From the NCBI GenBank assembly GCA_037147415.1, contig JBAWVF010000017.1:1-37638 (forward strand): 37,638 nt of DNA. Direction: 5' to 3'. Position 1 is the stretch's first letter. Each line of letters opens with the position of its first letter. The notes beneath the pieces were generated by a model. It saw only the letters and a list, made by a program, of their open reading frames with translations, was not told where the DNA came from and made no database searches. Made by a program: the position numbers and the translations under genes. This document shows positions 15,747 to 24,430 of the stretch, piece by piece. The DNA is from BOG-933 sp037147415 (GTDB lineage Bacteria > Pseudomonadota > Alphaproteobacteria > Azospirillales > Azospirillaceae).

Positions 15747-16241
15747 GTGCGAATCGGGTCAATTATCTTGGTCATCGCTCACCTTCTTTTTTGGATTCGG
15801 CGTGGCGTTCCGGCTTTGCTCGGACTGGCGCTTACTGCCGGTTGTTCATCGGGACCGCCGACAATCGTAACCGAAACAATCGATTTCGTGGTCGGCGCAA
15901 AGGCCAATGACGACAATGCGTTGTCGGTCGATCTGGTTCTTGTGTTCGAACCGGGGCTGGTGGCTCAGGTAGCCGGGCTGACGGCGGCAACCTGGTTCAA
16001 AACCAAAGATCAGGTGTTATTGGCCAATCCGACCGGGCTTGAGACCCGGACTTTTGAAGTCATGCCCGGCCAAACCGGCGCTCATGTTGAGCTTAGCAGC
16101 CGGGATCGCAATGCGTTCGGGGCTTTTCTGTTTGCCGATTATGCCGGTCAGGGGCCGCACAGGGCCCGGATTGACGGCATGTCGGCGGTTGTCCTTCGTC
16201 TTGGCGGCAAAGGCTTTGTCGTCGCCGTTCCTTCCTCTTGA
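15747..16241 (+). CDS. tssJ: putative T6SS outer-membrane lipoprotein TssJ
   Basis: The product is 164 aa from a GTG start with AACGGA upstream. The N-terminal hydrophobic segment ends in a lipobox LTAGC with Cys33 as the acylated residue. The mature part reads as a small beta-sandwich (alternating hydrophobic pattern VSVDLVLVFEPGLV, KTKDQVLLANP, GFVVAVPS). TssJ anchors the TssLM membrane complex to the outer membrane. Sequence identity to known TssJ could not be judged by eye. The call rests on lipobox, size and position directly before tssK-tssL-tssM. Confidence 0.7.
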   Translation: MRIGSIILVIAHLLFWIRRGVPALLGLALTAGCSSGPPTIVTETIDFVVGAKANDDNALSVDLVLVFEPGLVAQVAGLTAATWFKTKDQVLLANPTGLETRTFEVMPGQTGAHVELSSRDRNAFGAFLFADYAGQGPHRARIDGMSAVVLRLGGKGFVVAVPSS

Positions 16242-16258
16242 CCATATCGAATAGTTTC

Positions 16259-17620
16259 ATGAACCGGACGTCTCCGCTCCCCGATCCGATCCAGTGGTAC
16301 GAAGGCATGCTGCTTGCGCCGCAGCATTTCCAGCAATCGTGGCTGCGCAGTGATGCCCTATTGCCTTATCATATCAGGCGGCTGATGCCGTTCTTTCAGG
16401 GCGTGCAGCGGATTGAGATTGATTCCGCCTTGCTTGTGGTCGGCATATTCCGCGTCCTGGCGCTGGAGGCGGTGATGCCCGACGGGCTGGTGGTGCGCCA
16501 CCCGACCGAGGGCGGCGAGGATTTGCAGATCGAGTTGATGCCCCATGCCGAACAGCTTCGGCAACAGGCGCTCACTGTGCACCTTGTGGTTCCGGCGTAT
16601 AAGCCGGGTGCGGCTGCGGGCGGGGAGATGGCGCGCTATCGCTCGGTCGAAGCGGCGCCGGTGGTTGATGAAAATACCGGCGATAACGAACAGCCGATGG
16701 CCCGTCTGCGCCCGCGGTTGGCGCTGCTGGTCGGGGACGAGGTGCCGCAAAAATTCGTGGCGCTGCCGGTGGCCCGGATTATTTATAGCAACGAGGCGTT
16801 TCGGCTGACCGAGTACATGCCACCCGCGGTGGCGACCGGGTCCGACAGCGTGCTGGCCGGGCAATGTCGCAGCATCGGTCGGCGCCTGCGCGAAAAGGCG
16901 GCGTTTCTGGCCGGTCGACTGCGGGCGCCGGTCGGAACGGTTCAGGCGCCGATGCTGGCCGAGACTCGTCATACCGTGCAATGTTTGGTTGCCGACCTGC
17001 CCCGGCTGGAAGCGTTGCTGAGCGTCGGGATAACCCACCCGTTAGATTTGCATGTGGCGCTGTGCGGGATCGCCGGCGAAGTGGCGGCGCTCGGCTCCGG
17101 ATTGGTGCCACCCCTGTTCGATGCGTATGACCATAACAATATTCTCGGCTCGGTCGGGCCGGTGATCGACTTCATCGGGCGCATGATCGACACGGTTGCG
17201 GAAACCCACATGATGATCCGCTTTACCGTGCATGACGACGGCTTCCGGCTGATGCTGCAACCGAACTGGCTCGACGGCCACGGCTTGCTGATCGGGGTGC
17301 GGCTGGCGCCGGGACAAGGCGAGGCCGAGGTCGAGACCTGGATGCAGGAAAGTGCGATCGCTTCGACCGATCATGTCGGCCCGTTGCGCTTGCGTCGGCT
17401 GCGCGGGGCGCAACGCACCCGGGTCGAGCGGGATGACCGGCTGGGGGTGATGCCGGATCGCGGCGTTTTATTGTATCGTATTACCGATGATCCCTCGCTG
17501 GTCGAGCCCGGACGGCTGTTGGAGATTCTCGGCCCCGGTCCGCGTCCGGGCGTGCGTCGTCCGGCCGAAGTCTCGTTGTTCGTCGGCTCCGCGGCCGAAA
17601 ACGCGGGGGCATCCCTGTGA
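16259..17620 (+). CDS. tssK: T6SS baseplate protein TssK
   Basis: The product is 453 aa from the ATG at 16259. A TTG at 16238 that overlaps the tssJ stop (TTGA) would add seven residues, and neither has a clear ribosome site. The opening PIQWYEGMLLAPQHFQQS is diagnostic of TssK (ImpJ/VasE). TssK trimers connect the baseplate to the membrane complex. Length is as expected. The stop overlaps the GTG of tssL by 4 bp. Confidence 0.93.
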   Translation: MNRTSPLPDPIQWYEGMLLAPQHFQQSWLRSDALLPYHIRRLMPFFQGVQRIEIDSALLVVGIFRVLALEAVMPDGLVVRHPTEGGEDLQIELMPHAEQLRQQALTVHLVVPAYKPGAAAGGEMARYRSVEAAPVVDENTGDNEQPMARLRPRLALLVGDEVPQKFVALPVARIIYSNEAFRLTEYMPPAVATGSDSVLAGQCRSIGRRLREKAAFLAGRLRAPVGTVQAPMLAETRHTVQCLVADLPRLEALLSVGITHPLDLHVALCGIAGEVAALGSGLVPPLFDAYDHNNILGSVGPVIDFIGRMIDTVAETHMMIRFTVHDDGFRLMLQPNWLDGHGLLIGVRLAPGQGEAEVETWMQESAIASTDHVGPLRLRRLRGAQRTRVERDDRLGVMPDRGVLLYRITDDPSLVEPGRLLEILGPGPRPGVRRPAEVSLFVGSAAENAGASL

Positions 17621-18411
17621 GCCCGCCCGCCCTTACTCCGGTCATCGCGGCGGACCGCGCCGGCGGCGGTGATCCGCTGCTGGCCCGCTTCGGCGAGTTC
17701 TATGCCGAGCTGTTGCGGATCAAGGCGGCGTTGTCGGTCGGCGGGCGGCGGGTCGGGCGGGCGAAAGACCTTGGTATCGACGAAGTTTCGGCCACGGTGC
17801 ATCGGCATTTGCGGGTGCTGCTGGAGCGGCAGGCGGCGCAGGCGCGCAAATGGGGCGGCAGTTACGGGCAGGCGCTGTATGCCGAGGCCGAATATGTGAT
17901 GGCCGCGCTGGCCGACGAAACCTTGCTGCTGCGAATCGAGTGGGCCGGGCGCGATGCCTGGCAAAGCCGGCTGCTGGAAACGGCGCTGTTCGATACGAGT
18001 TTAGCCGGCGAGCGCGTGTTCGAGCGGCTCGATGCGCTGTTGGCGGATCCCGGCCGGGCGCATCCCGGGTTGGCCGCGGTCTATTTGATCGCGCTGGCGC
18101 TCGGCTTTCGCGGGCGCTATTGGCGCCCCGGGGATGAGGGGCAATTGCGGGTCTATCGCACCGCACTGGCCCGGATCATTACCCGCGCGATTCCCGAAGC
18201 GGGCGAAGTCGGGCCGCGCCTGTTCAGCCAGCCTTACCGCTACACGGTCGATGACGGCCGCCCGGTCCGGTTGCCCGGTCTGCGGCCCTGGTACGCCGCG
18301 GTTGCGGCGGTAACGCTGGCGTTTCTGGTCGGCGGGCATGTGTTGTGGCACTCGGCCGTTGTCGAACTCGAGCAAGTGATTGCCGAGATCGACATGCCGC
18401 GGCACCATTAG
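17617..18411 (+). CDS. tssL: T6SS inner-membrane protein TssL (DotU/IcmH family)
   Basis: The product is 264 aa from the GTG at 17617 (GTGA overlap with tssK). The cytoplasmic helical domain carries the DotU pattern: DPLLARFGEFYAELLRIK, YAEAEYVMAALADETLL, and WQSRLLETALFDTSLAGERVFERL. A C-terminal membrane anchor lies at about 227-247 (PWYAAVAAVTLAFLVGG) with a short periplasmic tail. There is no peptidoglycan-binding OmpA domain, so wall anchoring must come from another protein or is absent. TssL works with TssM and TssJ in the trans-envelope complex. Confidence 0.92.
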   Translation: MSPPALTPVIAADRAGGGDPLLARFGEFYAELLRIKAALSVGGRRVGRAKDLGIDEVSATVHRHLRVLLERQAAQARKWGGSYGQALYAEAEYVMAALADETLLLRIEWAGRDAWQSRLLETALFDTSLAGERVFERLDALLADPGRAHPGLAAVYLIALALGFRGRYWRPGDEGQLRVYRTALARIITRAIPEAGEVGPRLFSQPYRYTVDDGRPVRLPGLRPWYAAVAAVTLAFLVGGHVLWHSAVVELEQVIAEIDMPRHH

Positions 18412-18422
18412 GGGGATATCCG

Positions 18423-21400
18423 GTGGTCGCTGGCGAAATGCTCTCATGGTTGGCGCAAAACGGGTCGACGATCCTCGGCCTGGTGCTGGCGCTTGCCGTG
18501 TTTGCGCTGCTGGTGCTGGTGGCGTGGCGGGCGGGCCGGGCGGCCGGACGGGCCGGCGGTGCCGCCTTCAGTGTCTCGGGGCTGGTGGCGGCGATGCGGG
18601 CGCGTGAGGCCCGGGTGCTGAGCGCCGGTTTCGGCTCGACCTTGAAACGCTTGTGCGGCGCCTTGCCCGGCTCGGGTTGGCGCTATGCCGTGCCGTGGGT
18701 GTTGTTGCTGGGCGGCGGCGGCGGCGGACGCAGCACGCTGGCGGCGGCGATCGGGCTGCACCGGCCGGTCTCGTTGCCGCCGGATCTGGAGCAGGCCGAG
18801 CGCGGGTGCGTCTGGCATGTCTTCGAATCCGGGATGCTGTTGGAACCGGCCGAGTCCGTGTTGTGGGGCGATTCGGCCGCGGGTGCCACCCCCGCCGGCT
18901 GGCAAAGGCTGCTGGGGTTATTGCGGCGCTATCGCCCCGAGCGCGGTATCGACGGCGTCGTGGTCACGGTTTCCGCGGCCGAGTTGTTGCCGGCCGAGGG
19001 GAATACCGATAGCGAGCGCGCCCGCATGCTGCGGGAACGGTTGCGCGAACTGCAACATTATCTGGGCTTGCGGGTTCCGGTTTATCTGTTGGTGACCAAG
19101 TGCGATCTGGTGCCGGGCTTTGCGGCGTTCTGGCGTCCGCTGGCCGAAACCCGGGGCCGGCAGATTTTCGGCTGGTCCAATGACGAGACGATCGAGACCG
19201 GTTACGGCGTGCATTTGATCCCGCGCGCGTTCGACGAGTTGGGCCGCGGGTTGCACGGGCTTTTGCTTAATCAGGCGGTCGACAACAACAGTATCGCCGA
19301 TCTGGCCTTTCTGTTTCCGGCCGAGTTTCAAAAGCTGGCCGGGCCGCTCGGGCTTTATGCCGACCGGCTGTTCCATATCGACGGCTTTCAAGAGGCCCAT
19401 TTCTTTCGCGGTGTCTATTTTACCGGCGATGTCCCGGCGCGCAGCGAGGCCGCCGTACCGGCGACGGTTGATGCGGCATCCGGTCCGGGGCCGATTATCG
19501 ATCAGGTGACGCCGCGTCCGCTGTTTTTGACCGAGTTGTTTGCGGATAAGGTGTTTCGTGAAGCGACGCTAACCCGGGCGGTGCGCGGGGGCGTGATGGC
19601 GCACGACCGGGCGGCCCGGTGGCGTTGGGGCGGGCTGGCGGTGGCGGCCGTGATTTTGCTGGCGGGAACCTGGGCGTCCTATCAGGCGGTCGAGACCTCG
19701 ATCGAAAAGGTGACGCCGCCGGTTCACCGGATCGTCATGAACGAGCGTAAGGCCAGTGCCGAGCGGAATATCGATCAGTTGCTGTCGCCGGTGCTGGAGG
19801 CGTTCCGGATCGTCAGCAATCGCGGTTTTATCGAGCCGTTTCTACCGGAAACCTGGTTCAGTTCGATCGAGGGCAAGGTTAAGGATGCTCTGGTCGAAGG
19901 GTTCGAGCAAGTTTTACTCGACCCGATGGCGCGCGAGCTGAGAGCCCGGGCTGAAACCTTGATCAAGCGCAATACCGAGTTGCTGACCGCCGAGCCTCGG
20001 CCCGATATGTTCGAAGCGTTGCGGACCTATATTACCGGGCTTAATGAATTGGCCGCAATGGCGGTCCGCTATAATCAAGCCGAGAAGCTGTCGGCGGATG
20101 AATTATCCCAGCTGATCCAGCCCTTGTTGCGCTTTGATGTCGGCGACGTTCTGCGCGACGATCTCAAGCTTTATAAAGAGGTGATGGCGCGGGTAAAGGT
20201 GATCCGGCTTACGTTCGTGCCGCAGGCCGTGCCCGCGACCAAAGTCTTCGGCCGGCTGGTGCGGGCCGCCGCCGAAACCATCGAGGCCGACGGGTTGCTG
20301 GTGCGTCAGTTTCAGGCGCTGGCCGAGGCGTTGCGCGCCACCGAGTCGATGCGCTTTTCCGATCCGCTGGCCGCCGCCGGTCAGTTGAAGGCGCTGGACA
20401 AGGGGCTGCGGCAGGCGCAGGCGGTGCTCGATGCTCCCGATCTCGGCTGGCGCTTCGTCCTGCATCCTGAAAATGATGCCTATTGGACCGGGAAGATGGG
20501 GGCCATCCGGCAAAACCCCTTTCTGGGCGCGGTGGCCGCCGACGATATGCTGGATGTGATGACCGGCAAGGTTGCGGGGTTGCGCTCCGCTTTGCTGGCG
20601 CTCCGCATTTCCGGTGCCGGGCCGGTGCTGGTCGCCGATGAGCGGGCCGACGGCCGTTTGCGCTTGGCGCCGCCGCTCGAAGCGCTGGCCAAGGCGTTGC
20701 CGCCGGTGCTGGCCTATGATTTTCTGACCGATCCGGGGCGCCAGCCGGTGCCGCCGGTGCCGCGCGCCAATCTGGTGATGTGGGCGCCCGAGCCGCTGGA
20801 GCGCGCCGTTGCCTATGAGAAGAGCTTCAAGGACATGGAGGCCGGGCCGCTGGCGGCCGTGCCGGAGTCGTTGCGCCCGCTGATCAAGGCGGTTGCCGGG
20901 CGCGCGCTTCAGGGCGCCATGCTCAGCGCGGTCGCCGATGCCGAGGTGTTGGAGCCGCGTGGCGAGGATTTCCGGCAATTCGACGATGATGACGGTTTGC
21001 TGCGCGAAGCGACTCAGTTCGGCCGGGCCGCGGTGCCGCTCGGCAAGGTGCTGGAGGCGTTGCAGGCGCGCGGCTTTGATCAGGCGTTGGCGACGGTGTC
21101 GGGCATTGTCGGCCCGCACGCGCTGGCGATGCTGGAACAGGCCGATCATCTGGCCGAGGAAAGCGGCGCCTGGATGCCGGTTGACGGCTTTCGCAATTGG
21201 GACGGCACGCTGCCGATGAATTTCGAAGGCTATCAGGTCTTGAGCGAGGCCGAACTGGATCAGTATCTGAAGGGTCTGGTGACCCGGTTCGACTGGCTGG
21301 CCGGCTCGGTGGCGCGGCCGGTGACCGCGACGCTTCAAAGCGGCGCGCTGCCGGCGCAGGTGCGGCGCAATCCCCGGGTCGTGCGCTGGCTGCGTATCAT

Positions 21401-22493
21401 CGAAGACATCGAGCGCTATAAAGCCGGCAACCCGGCCAGCACGCTGGCTGCGCTGGAACGGTTCATTCGAGCCGACTTGGCTGCGGTCAAGCCGGGGGCC
21501 TGCCCCGAAGGTGTGGGGATGACGGCGCCGACGGTCGATTACTTCGTCCAAAAGTTGCAAACAGTGCAGCGGCAGGCGTTGAGCCGCTGTCAGCAGGTTG
21601 CGGGCGGCACGTTCAAGGCCGATTTCGAGCGCATCGCCGCCGATTTCAACAGCACCTTGGCCGGGCATTATCCCTTTGCCGGCGGCTCGGCGGCGGATAC
21701 GCCCGAAGTGGCGCCCGAAGCGGTCGCGGCCTTTTTCGAACGCTTCAGCCCGACGGTCGAAGCGGCGGTTCGGCGCGGATTGGGGACGCCGGCGGCGGGT
21801 ACCGCGGCGGCGCTGCAATTCGTCGATCGGCTGGCGGCGGTGCGCGAGTTCATGGCGCCGTTGGCGGCGCCGGCCGGTGCCGCGGTGGGAGCGTTCGAGG
21901 TGGAGGCCGAGTTCCGGGTCAATCGCCCGCGTGAGACCGGCGGCAACCAGATTATCGAATGGATGCTGGCGCTGGGCGATCAGCAATTGCAGCGCGGCGG
22001 CGAGGCGAAAGTCGCCAAATGGCATCCGGGCGAGACGGTGACGATGCGGCTGCGCTGGGCTAAAAACGCTCCGGTTGCACCGATGGCCGCGGTCGGCCCG
22101 ACCGGCGCGAGCGGCGCGGGCTTTATCGACGCCGAGCGGGCCTTGGTCGTCGCCTATCCCGGGCAATGGGGATTGCTGCGGCTGCTTCAGAATCACCGGG
22201 CGCCGGCCGCCGATCTGCCGGGGCTGGTCGATCGGGCGCCGACCACGTTGAAATTTAGTGCCGATACCGGCAGCGTGCCGATTGCCGATGCACCGGAGCC
22301 GGTGGTGCCACCGTTGGTTGCCGCTCCGCTGACCGGCCGCACCGGCGTGTTCGTGCGCGTCTCGGTGATGGCGGCGCTGGCCGACGGCAAAAGCCGGCGC
22401 AGTCTGGCGTTGCCGGTGTTTCCCTTCACCGCTCCCCGTCTGGAGTCCTCCTCTCGTTTGGAGCCCCGTTCTCAAGTGGAAATTGGCCGATGA
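18423..22493 (+). CDS. tssM: T6SS inner-membrane protein TssM (IcmF) with degenerate NTPase site
   Basis: The product is 1356 aa. The GTG at 18423 is preferred because GGGGGA at 18411-18416 lies 6 nt upstream; an ATG at 18438 would remove five residues. One membrane segment is at about 16-36, where many TssM have a hairpin of two. Next is a cytoplasmic NTPase-like domain, a second membrane segment at about 400-420 (LAVAAVILLAGTWASYQ), then a large periplasmic part. The Walker A position reads GGGGGGRST (97-105) with Arg replacing Lys. The usual DTAGRY stretch is replaced by EPAESVLWGDSAAG, while the VTKCDLVPGF motif remains. Nucleotide hydrolysis is therefore doubtful. The stop overlaps tssA by 4 bp. 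Confidence 0.92.
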   Translation: MVAGEMLSWLAQNGSTILGLVLALAVFALLVLVAWRAGRAAGRAGGAAFSVSGLVAAMRAREARVLSAGFGSTLKRLCGALPGSGWRYAVPWVLLLGGGGGGRSTLAAAIGLHRPVSLPPDLEQAERGCVWHVFESGMLLEPAESVLWGDSAAGATPAGWQRLLGLLRRYRPERGIDGVVVTVSAAELLPAEGNTDSERARMLRERLRELQHYLGLRVPVYLLVTKCDLVPGFAAFWRPLAETRGRQIFGWSNDETIETGYGVHLIPRAFDELGRGLHGLLLNQAVDNNSIADLAFLFPAEFQKLAGPLGLYADRLFHIDGFQEAHFFRGVYFTGDVPARSEAAVPATVDAASGPGPIIDQVTPRPLFLTELFADKVFREATLTRAVRGGVMAHDRAARWRWGGLAVAAVILLAGTWASYQAVETSIEKVTPPVHRIVMNERKASAERNIDQLLSPVLEAFRIVSNRGFIEPFLPETWFSSIEGKVKDALVEGFEQVLLDPMARELRARAETLIKRNTELLTAEPRPDMFEALRTYITGLNELAAMAVRYNQAEKLSADELSQLIQPLLRFDVGDVLRDDLKLYKEVMARVKVIRLTFVPQAVPATKVFGRLVRAAAETIEADGLLVRQFQALAEALRATESMRFSDPLAAAGQLKALDKGLRQAQAVLDAPDLGWRFVLHPENDAYWTGKMGAIRQNPFLGAVAADDMLDVMTGKVAGLRSALLALRISGAGPVLVADERADGRLRLAPPLEALAKALPPVLAYDFLTDPGRQPVPPVPRANLVMWAPEPLERAVAYEKSFKDMEAGPLAAVPESLRPLIKAVAGRALQGAMLSAVADAEVLEPRGEDFRQFDDDDGLLREATQFGRAAVPLGKVLEALQARGFDQALATVSGIVGPHALAMLEQADHLAEESGAWMPVDGFRNWDGTLPMNFEGYQVLSEAELDQYLKGLVTRFDWLAGSVARPVTATLQSGALPAQVRRNPRVVRWLRIIEDIERYKAGNPASTLAALERFIRADLAAVKPGACPEGVGMTAPTVDYFVQKLQTVQRQALSRCQQVAGGTFKADFERIAADFNSTLAGHYPFAGGSAADTPEVAPEAVAAFFERFSPTVEAAVRRGLGTPAAGTAAALQFVDRLAAVREFMAPLAAPAGAAVGAFEVEAEFRVNRPRETGGNQIIEWMLALGDQQLQRGGEAKVAKWHPGETVTMRLRWAKNAPVAPMAAVGPTGASGAGFIDAERALVVAYPGQWGLLRLLQNHRAPAADLPGLVDRAPTTLKFSADTGSVPIADAPEPVVPPLVAAPLTGRTGVFVRVSVMAALADGKSRRSLALPVFPFTAPRLESSSRLEPRSQVEIGR

Positions 22494-23629
22494 CCCCGCC
22501 CGCTTCAGCCGCCGCGGTCGGTGTGCCGCTGCCCGATCTTTCCGGAGTGACCGAGCCGTTGCCCGGTGCGGCTCCGGCCGGGCCGTCCTTGCGCTATTTG
22601 CCGGTCTATGATGCCATTCGCGAGGCGCGTCGTCAGGATGATGCCTCGCTGCCGCAAGGGGTTTGGCAGACCGAGCATAAACGCGCCGATTGGGCCGAAG
22701 TTATTCGCCTCTGTGTCGACGTGTTATTGCACCAGTCGAAAGATTTACAGGTTGCGTGCTGGCTGGTCGAGGCATTGGTTTATCGTCATAGCTTTGCCGG
22801 TTTTGCGCCGGGGTTGCGCATGGTCGGCGGCTTGTGTCGGGCTTTTTGGGCCGACGGCTTGCACCCGATCAACGATAATGGCGACTACAACGCCCGCTTT
22901 GCTCCGCTGGAGTGGCTCGACGGAAAGCTGTCTCATTTACTGTGTCTGCAACCGGTGATGAGGGCAAACAAGCAGGCTGAGGTTGAATATAGCTATTCCG
23001 ATTATCGTAATGCGCAGCGACTCGGAGTGGCCGGGGCGCGCGATGCCGCGGTGATGGAGCAAGCGCGGGCCGCCGGTAAAATTCTACCCGGTGATATCGA
23101 AGCCAGCACGGCAGCAACTCTGGCGACGGTTTTGCGGGGCTATTTCCATGATCTTGCCTTGGCGATCGAGGAAACTGCGGCGCTTGCCTCGACCCTGAAC
23201 GGGTTGTCCGGGAATACGGCGCCCGGAATGGTTGGACTGCGTAACCGGCTTTCAGAAATTCAGGGGTGGATTCATACCGCGTTATTGACTAAAGGCGAGC
23301 CGCCGGTGGTCATTCCGCCCGCCGTCGAAGATGATGAACAGTCTGAACAAGACGAGATAATGTATCGTAAAGTGGACTATCGCGGCGATGGCCCGATTAC
23401 CACCCGCGAAGAGGCCTATTCCCTGGTTGCGACTGCGGCCGAATACTTGCTGAGGACCGAGCCGCACAGTCCGACTCCGTATCTGTTGCAGCGTGCAATC
23501 TTGTGGGGCAACATGCCGTTGCACGAAATTCTAATCGAAATCAGTCGAGGTCGGAATGATCTGTCGGTAGTTATCGATTTCCTTGGCTTCAACTCGTCCG
23601 ACACGTCTAAAGCTTCAGGAAGGTCATGA
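22490..23629 (+). CDS. tssA: T6SS baseplate/sheath cap protein TssA
   Basis: The product is 379 aa, starting at the ATGA overlap with tssM. The N-terminal ImpA_N domain is visible in the stretch from DWAEVIRLCVDVLLHQSKDL through ACWLVEALVYRHSFAGFAPGL to AFWADGLHPI. The C-terminus has EPHSPTPYLLQRAILWGNMPL, as in TssA/VasJ-type proteins. TssA primes and caps the growing tail. It is the last gene of the first T6SS segment; a 244-bp A+T-rich gap with a promoter follows. Confidence 0.88.
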   Translation: MTPPASAAAVGVPLPDLSGVTEPLPGAAPAGPSLRYLPVYDAIREARRQDDASLPQGVWQTEHKRADWAEVIRLCVDVLLHQSKDLQVACWLVEALVYRHSFAGFAPGLRMVGGLCRAFWADGLHPINDNGDYNARFAPLEWLDGKLSHLLCLQPVMRANKQAEVEYSYSDYRNAQRLGVAGARDAAVMEQARAAGKILPGDIEASTAATLATVLRGYFHDLALAIEETAALASTLNGLSGNTAPGMVGLRNRLSEIQGWIHTALLTKGEPPVVIPPAVEDDEQSEQDEIMYRKVDYRGDGPITTREEAYSLVATAAEYLLRTEPHSPTPYLLQRAILWGNMPLHEILIEISRGRNDLSVVIDFLGFNSSDTSKASGRS

Positions 23630-23785
23630 GGAAATAGTTGAGATATTGCTTGAAATATAGTATTCTTAGTAGATCTGGCTGAAGTGAGCCGGACGTGCGT
23701 CACGATTCATGAACAAAATATTGAGAACCGACAATAATTTATTGCGCATGATTGTAGAATCTTGTTGTGAATAGCGAACATTTGC

Positions 23786-23815
23786 TTTAGAAGTTCAGGT
23801 AACGTCTTTTATAAT
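23786..23815 (+). promoter_or_regulatory. putative sigma-70 promoter for tssB-tssC-hcp
   Basis: TTTAGA at 23786-23791 and a perfect TATAAT at 23810-23815 are separated by 18 bp, in the 244-bp A+T-rich gap between tssA and tssB. Transcription would start near 23822, about 50 nt before tssB. No sigma-54 type GG-N10-GC element was recognised in the gap. Confidence 0.5.
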
Positions 23816-23873
23816 TCGGGACGTACATCCGTGTGTATGACCGAACGCTAACCATCGGGGAAGGGCAGCAGAC

Positions 23874-24404
23874 ATGGCCGAAAGCACGCAACATAAGCTA
23901 AGTAGAATCCGTCCGCCACGGGTACAGATTACCTATGACGTTGAAACCGGCAATGCCCTTGAAAAGAAAGAGTTGCCCTTCATTGCCGGTATTCTGGCCG
24001 ATTTGTCGGGTAAGCCGGCCGAAGCCTTGCCATTGCTGAAAGACCGGAAATTCGTCGAGGTCGATCGCGATAATTTTCAGGATGTGCTGGGTGCGGTCGC
24101 GCCGCGATTGGCGTTCCGCGTCGCCGACAAGCTGAAGCCGGACAGCACCGATATGCTGAACGTTGAGTTGCGCTTTCGCTCGATGGATGATTTCAATCCG
24201 GTTGAAGTGCTGAAGCAGATTCCCCAATTGCGCCGCCTCTATGAAGCGCGCTGCCGCTTGCGCGATTTGCTGACCAAGCTCGACGGCAACGACGAGCTGG
24301 ATCAGTTGCTCGGCAAGGTGATTCAGAGCACCGAGGATCAAGCGGCCCTTAAGAGCCAGCTTGCCGCCACGGCACCCGCTCCCGAAGCCTCCCCGGCTGA
24401 ATAA
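23874..24404 (+). CDS. tssB: T6SS contractile sheath small subunit TssB
   Basis: The product is 176 aa. The motif RPPRVQITYDVETGNALEKK, followed by ELPFIAGILADLSG, defines TssB (VipA). TssB pairs with TssC to form the contractile sheath around the Hcp tube. The ATG has AAGGG upstream. It is the first gene after a promoter-bearing gap, with tssC 26 bp downstream. Confidence 0.96.
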   Translation: MAESTQHKLSRIRPPRVQITYDVETGNALEKKELPFIAGILADLSGKPAEALPLLKDRKFVEVDRDNFQDVLGAVAPRLAFRVADKLKPDSTDMLNVELRFRSMDDFNPVEVLKQIPQLRRLYEARCRLRDLLTKLDGNDELDQLLGKVIQSTEDQAALKSQLAATAPAPEASPAE

Positions 24405-24430
24405 CACGCATAGCGCGAGGAAATTTCGAT

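Noticed and set aside
20103..22475. 790-codon open frame antisense to tssM
   Set aside because: Long antisense frames are common in GC-rich coding DNA. Its His/Arg/Gln-rich translation matches no family, and tssM is certain on the other strand.
23630..23873. sigma-54 promoter before tssB, as in some T6SS loci
   Set aside because: No GG-N10-GC element with correct context was found; a sigma-70 type TATAAT is present instead.
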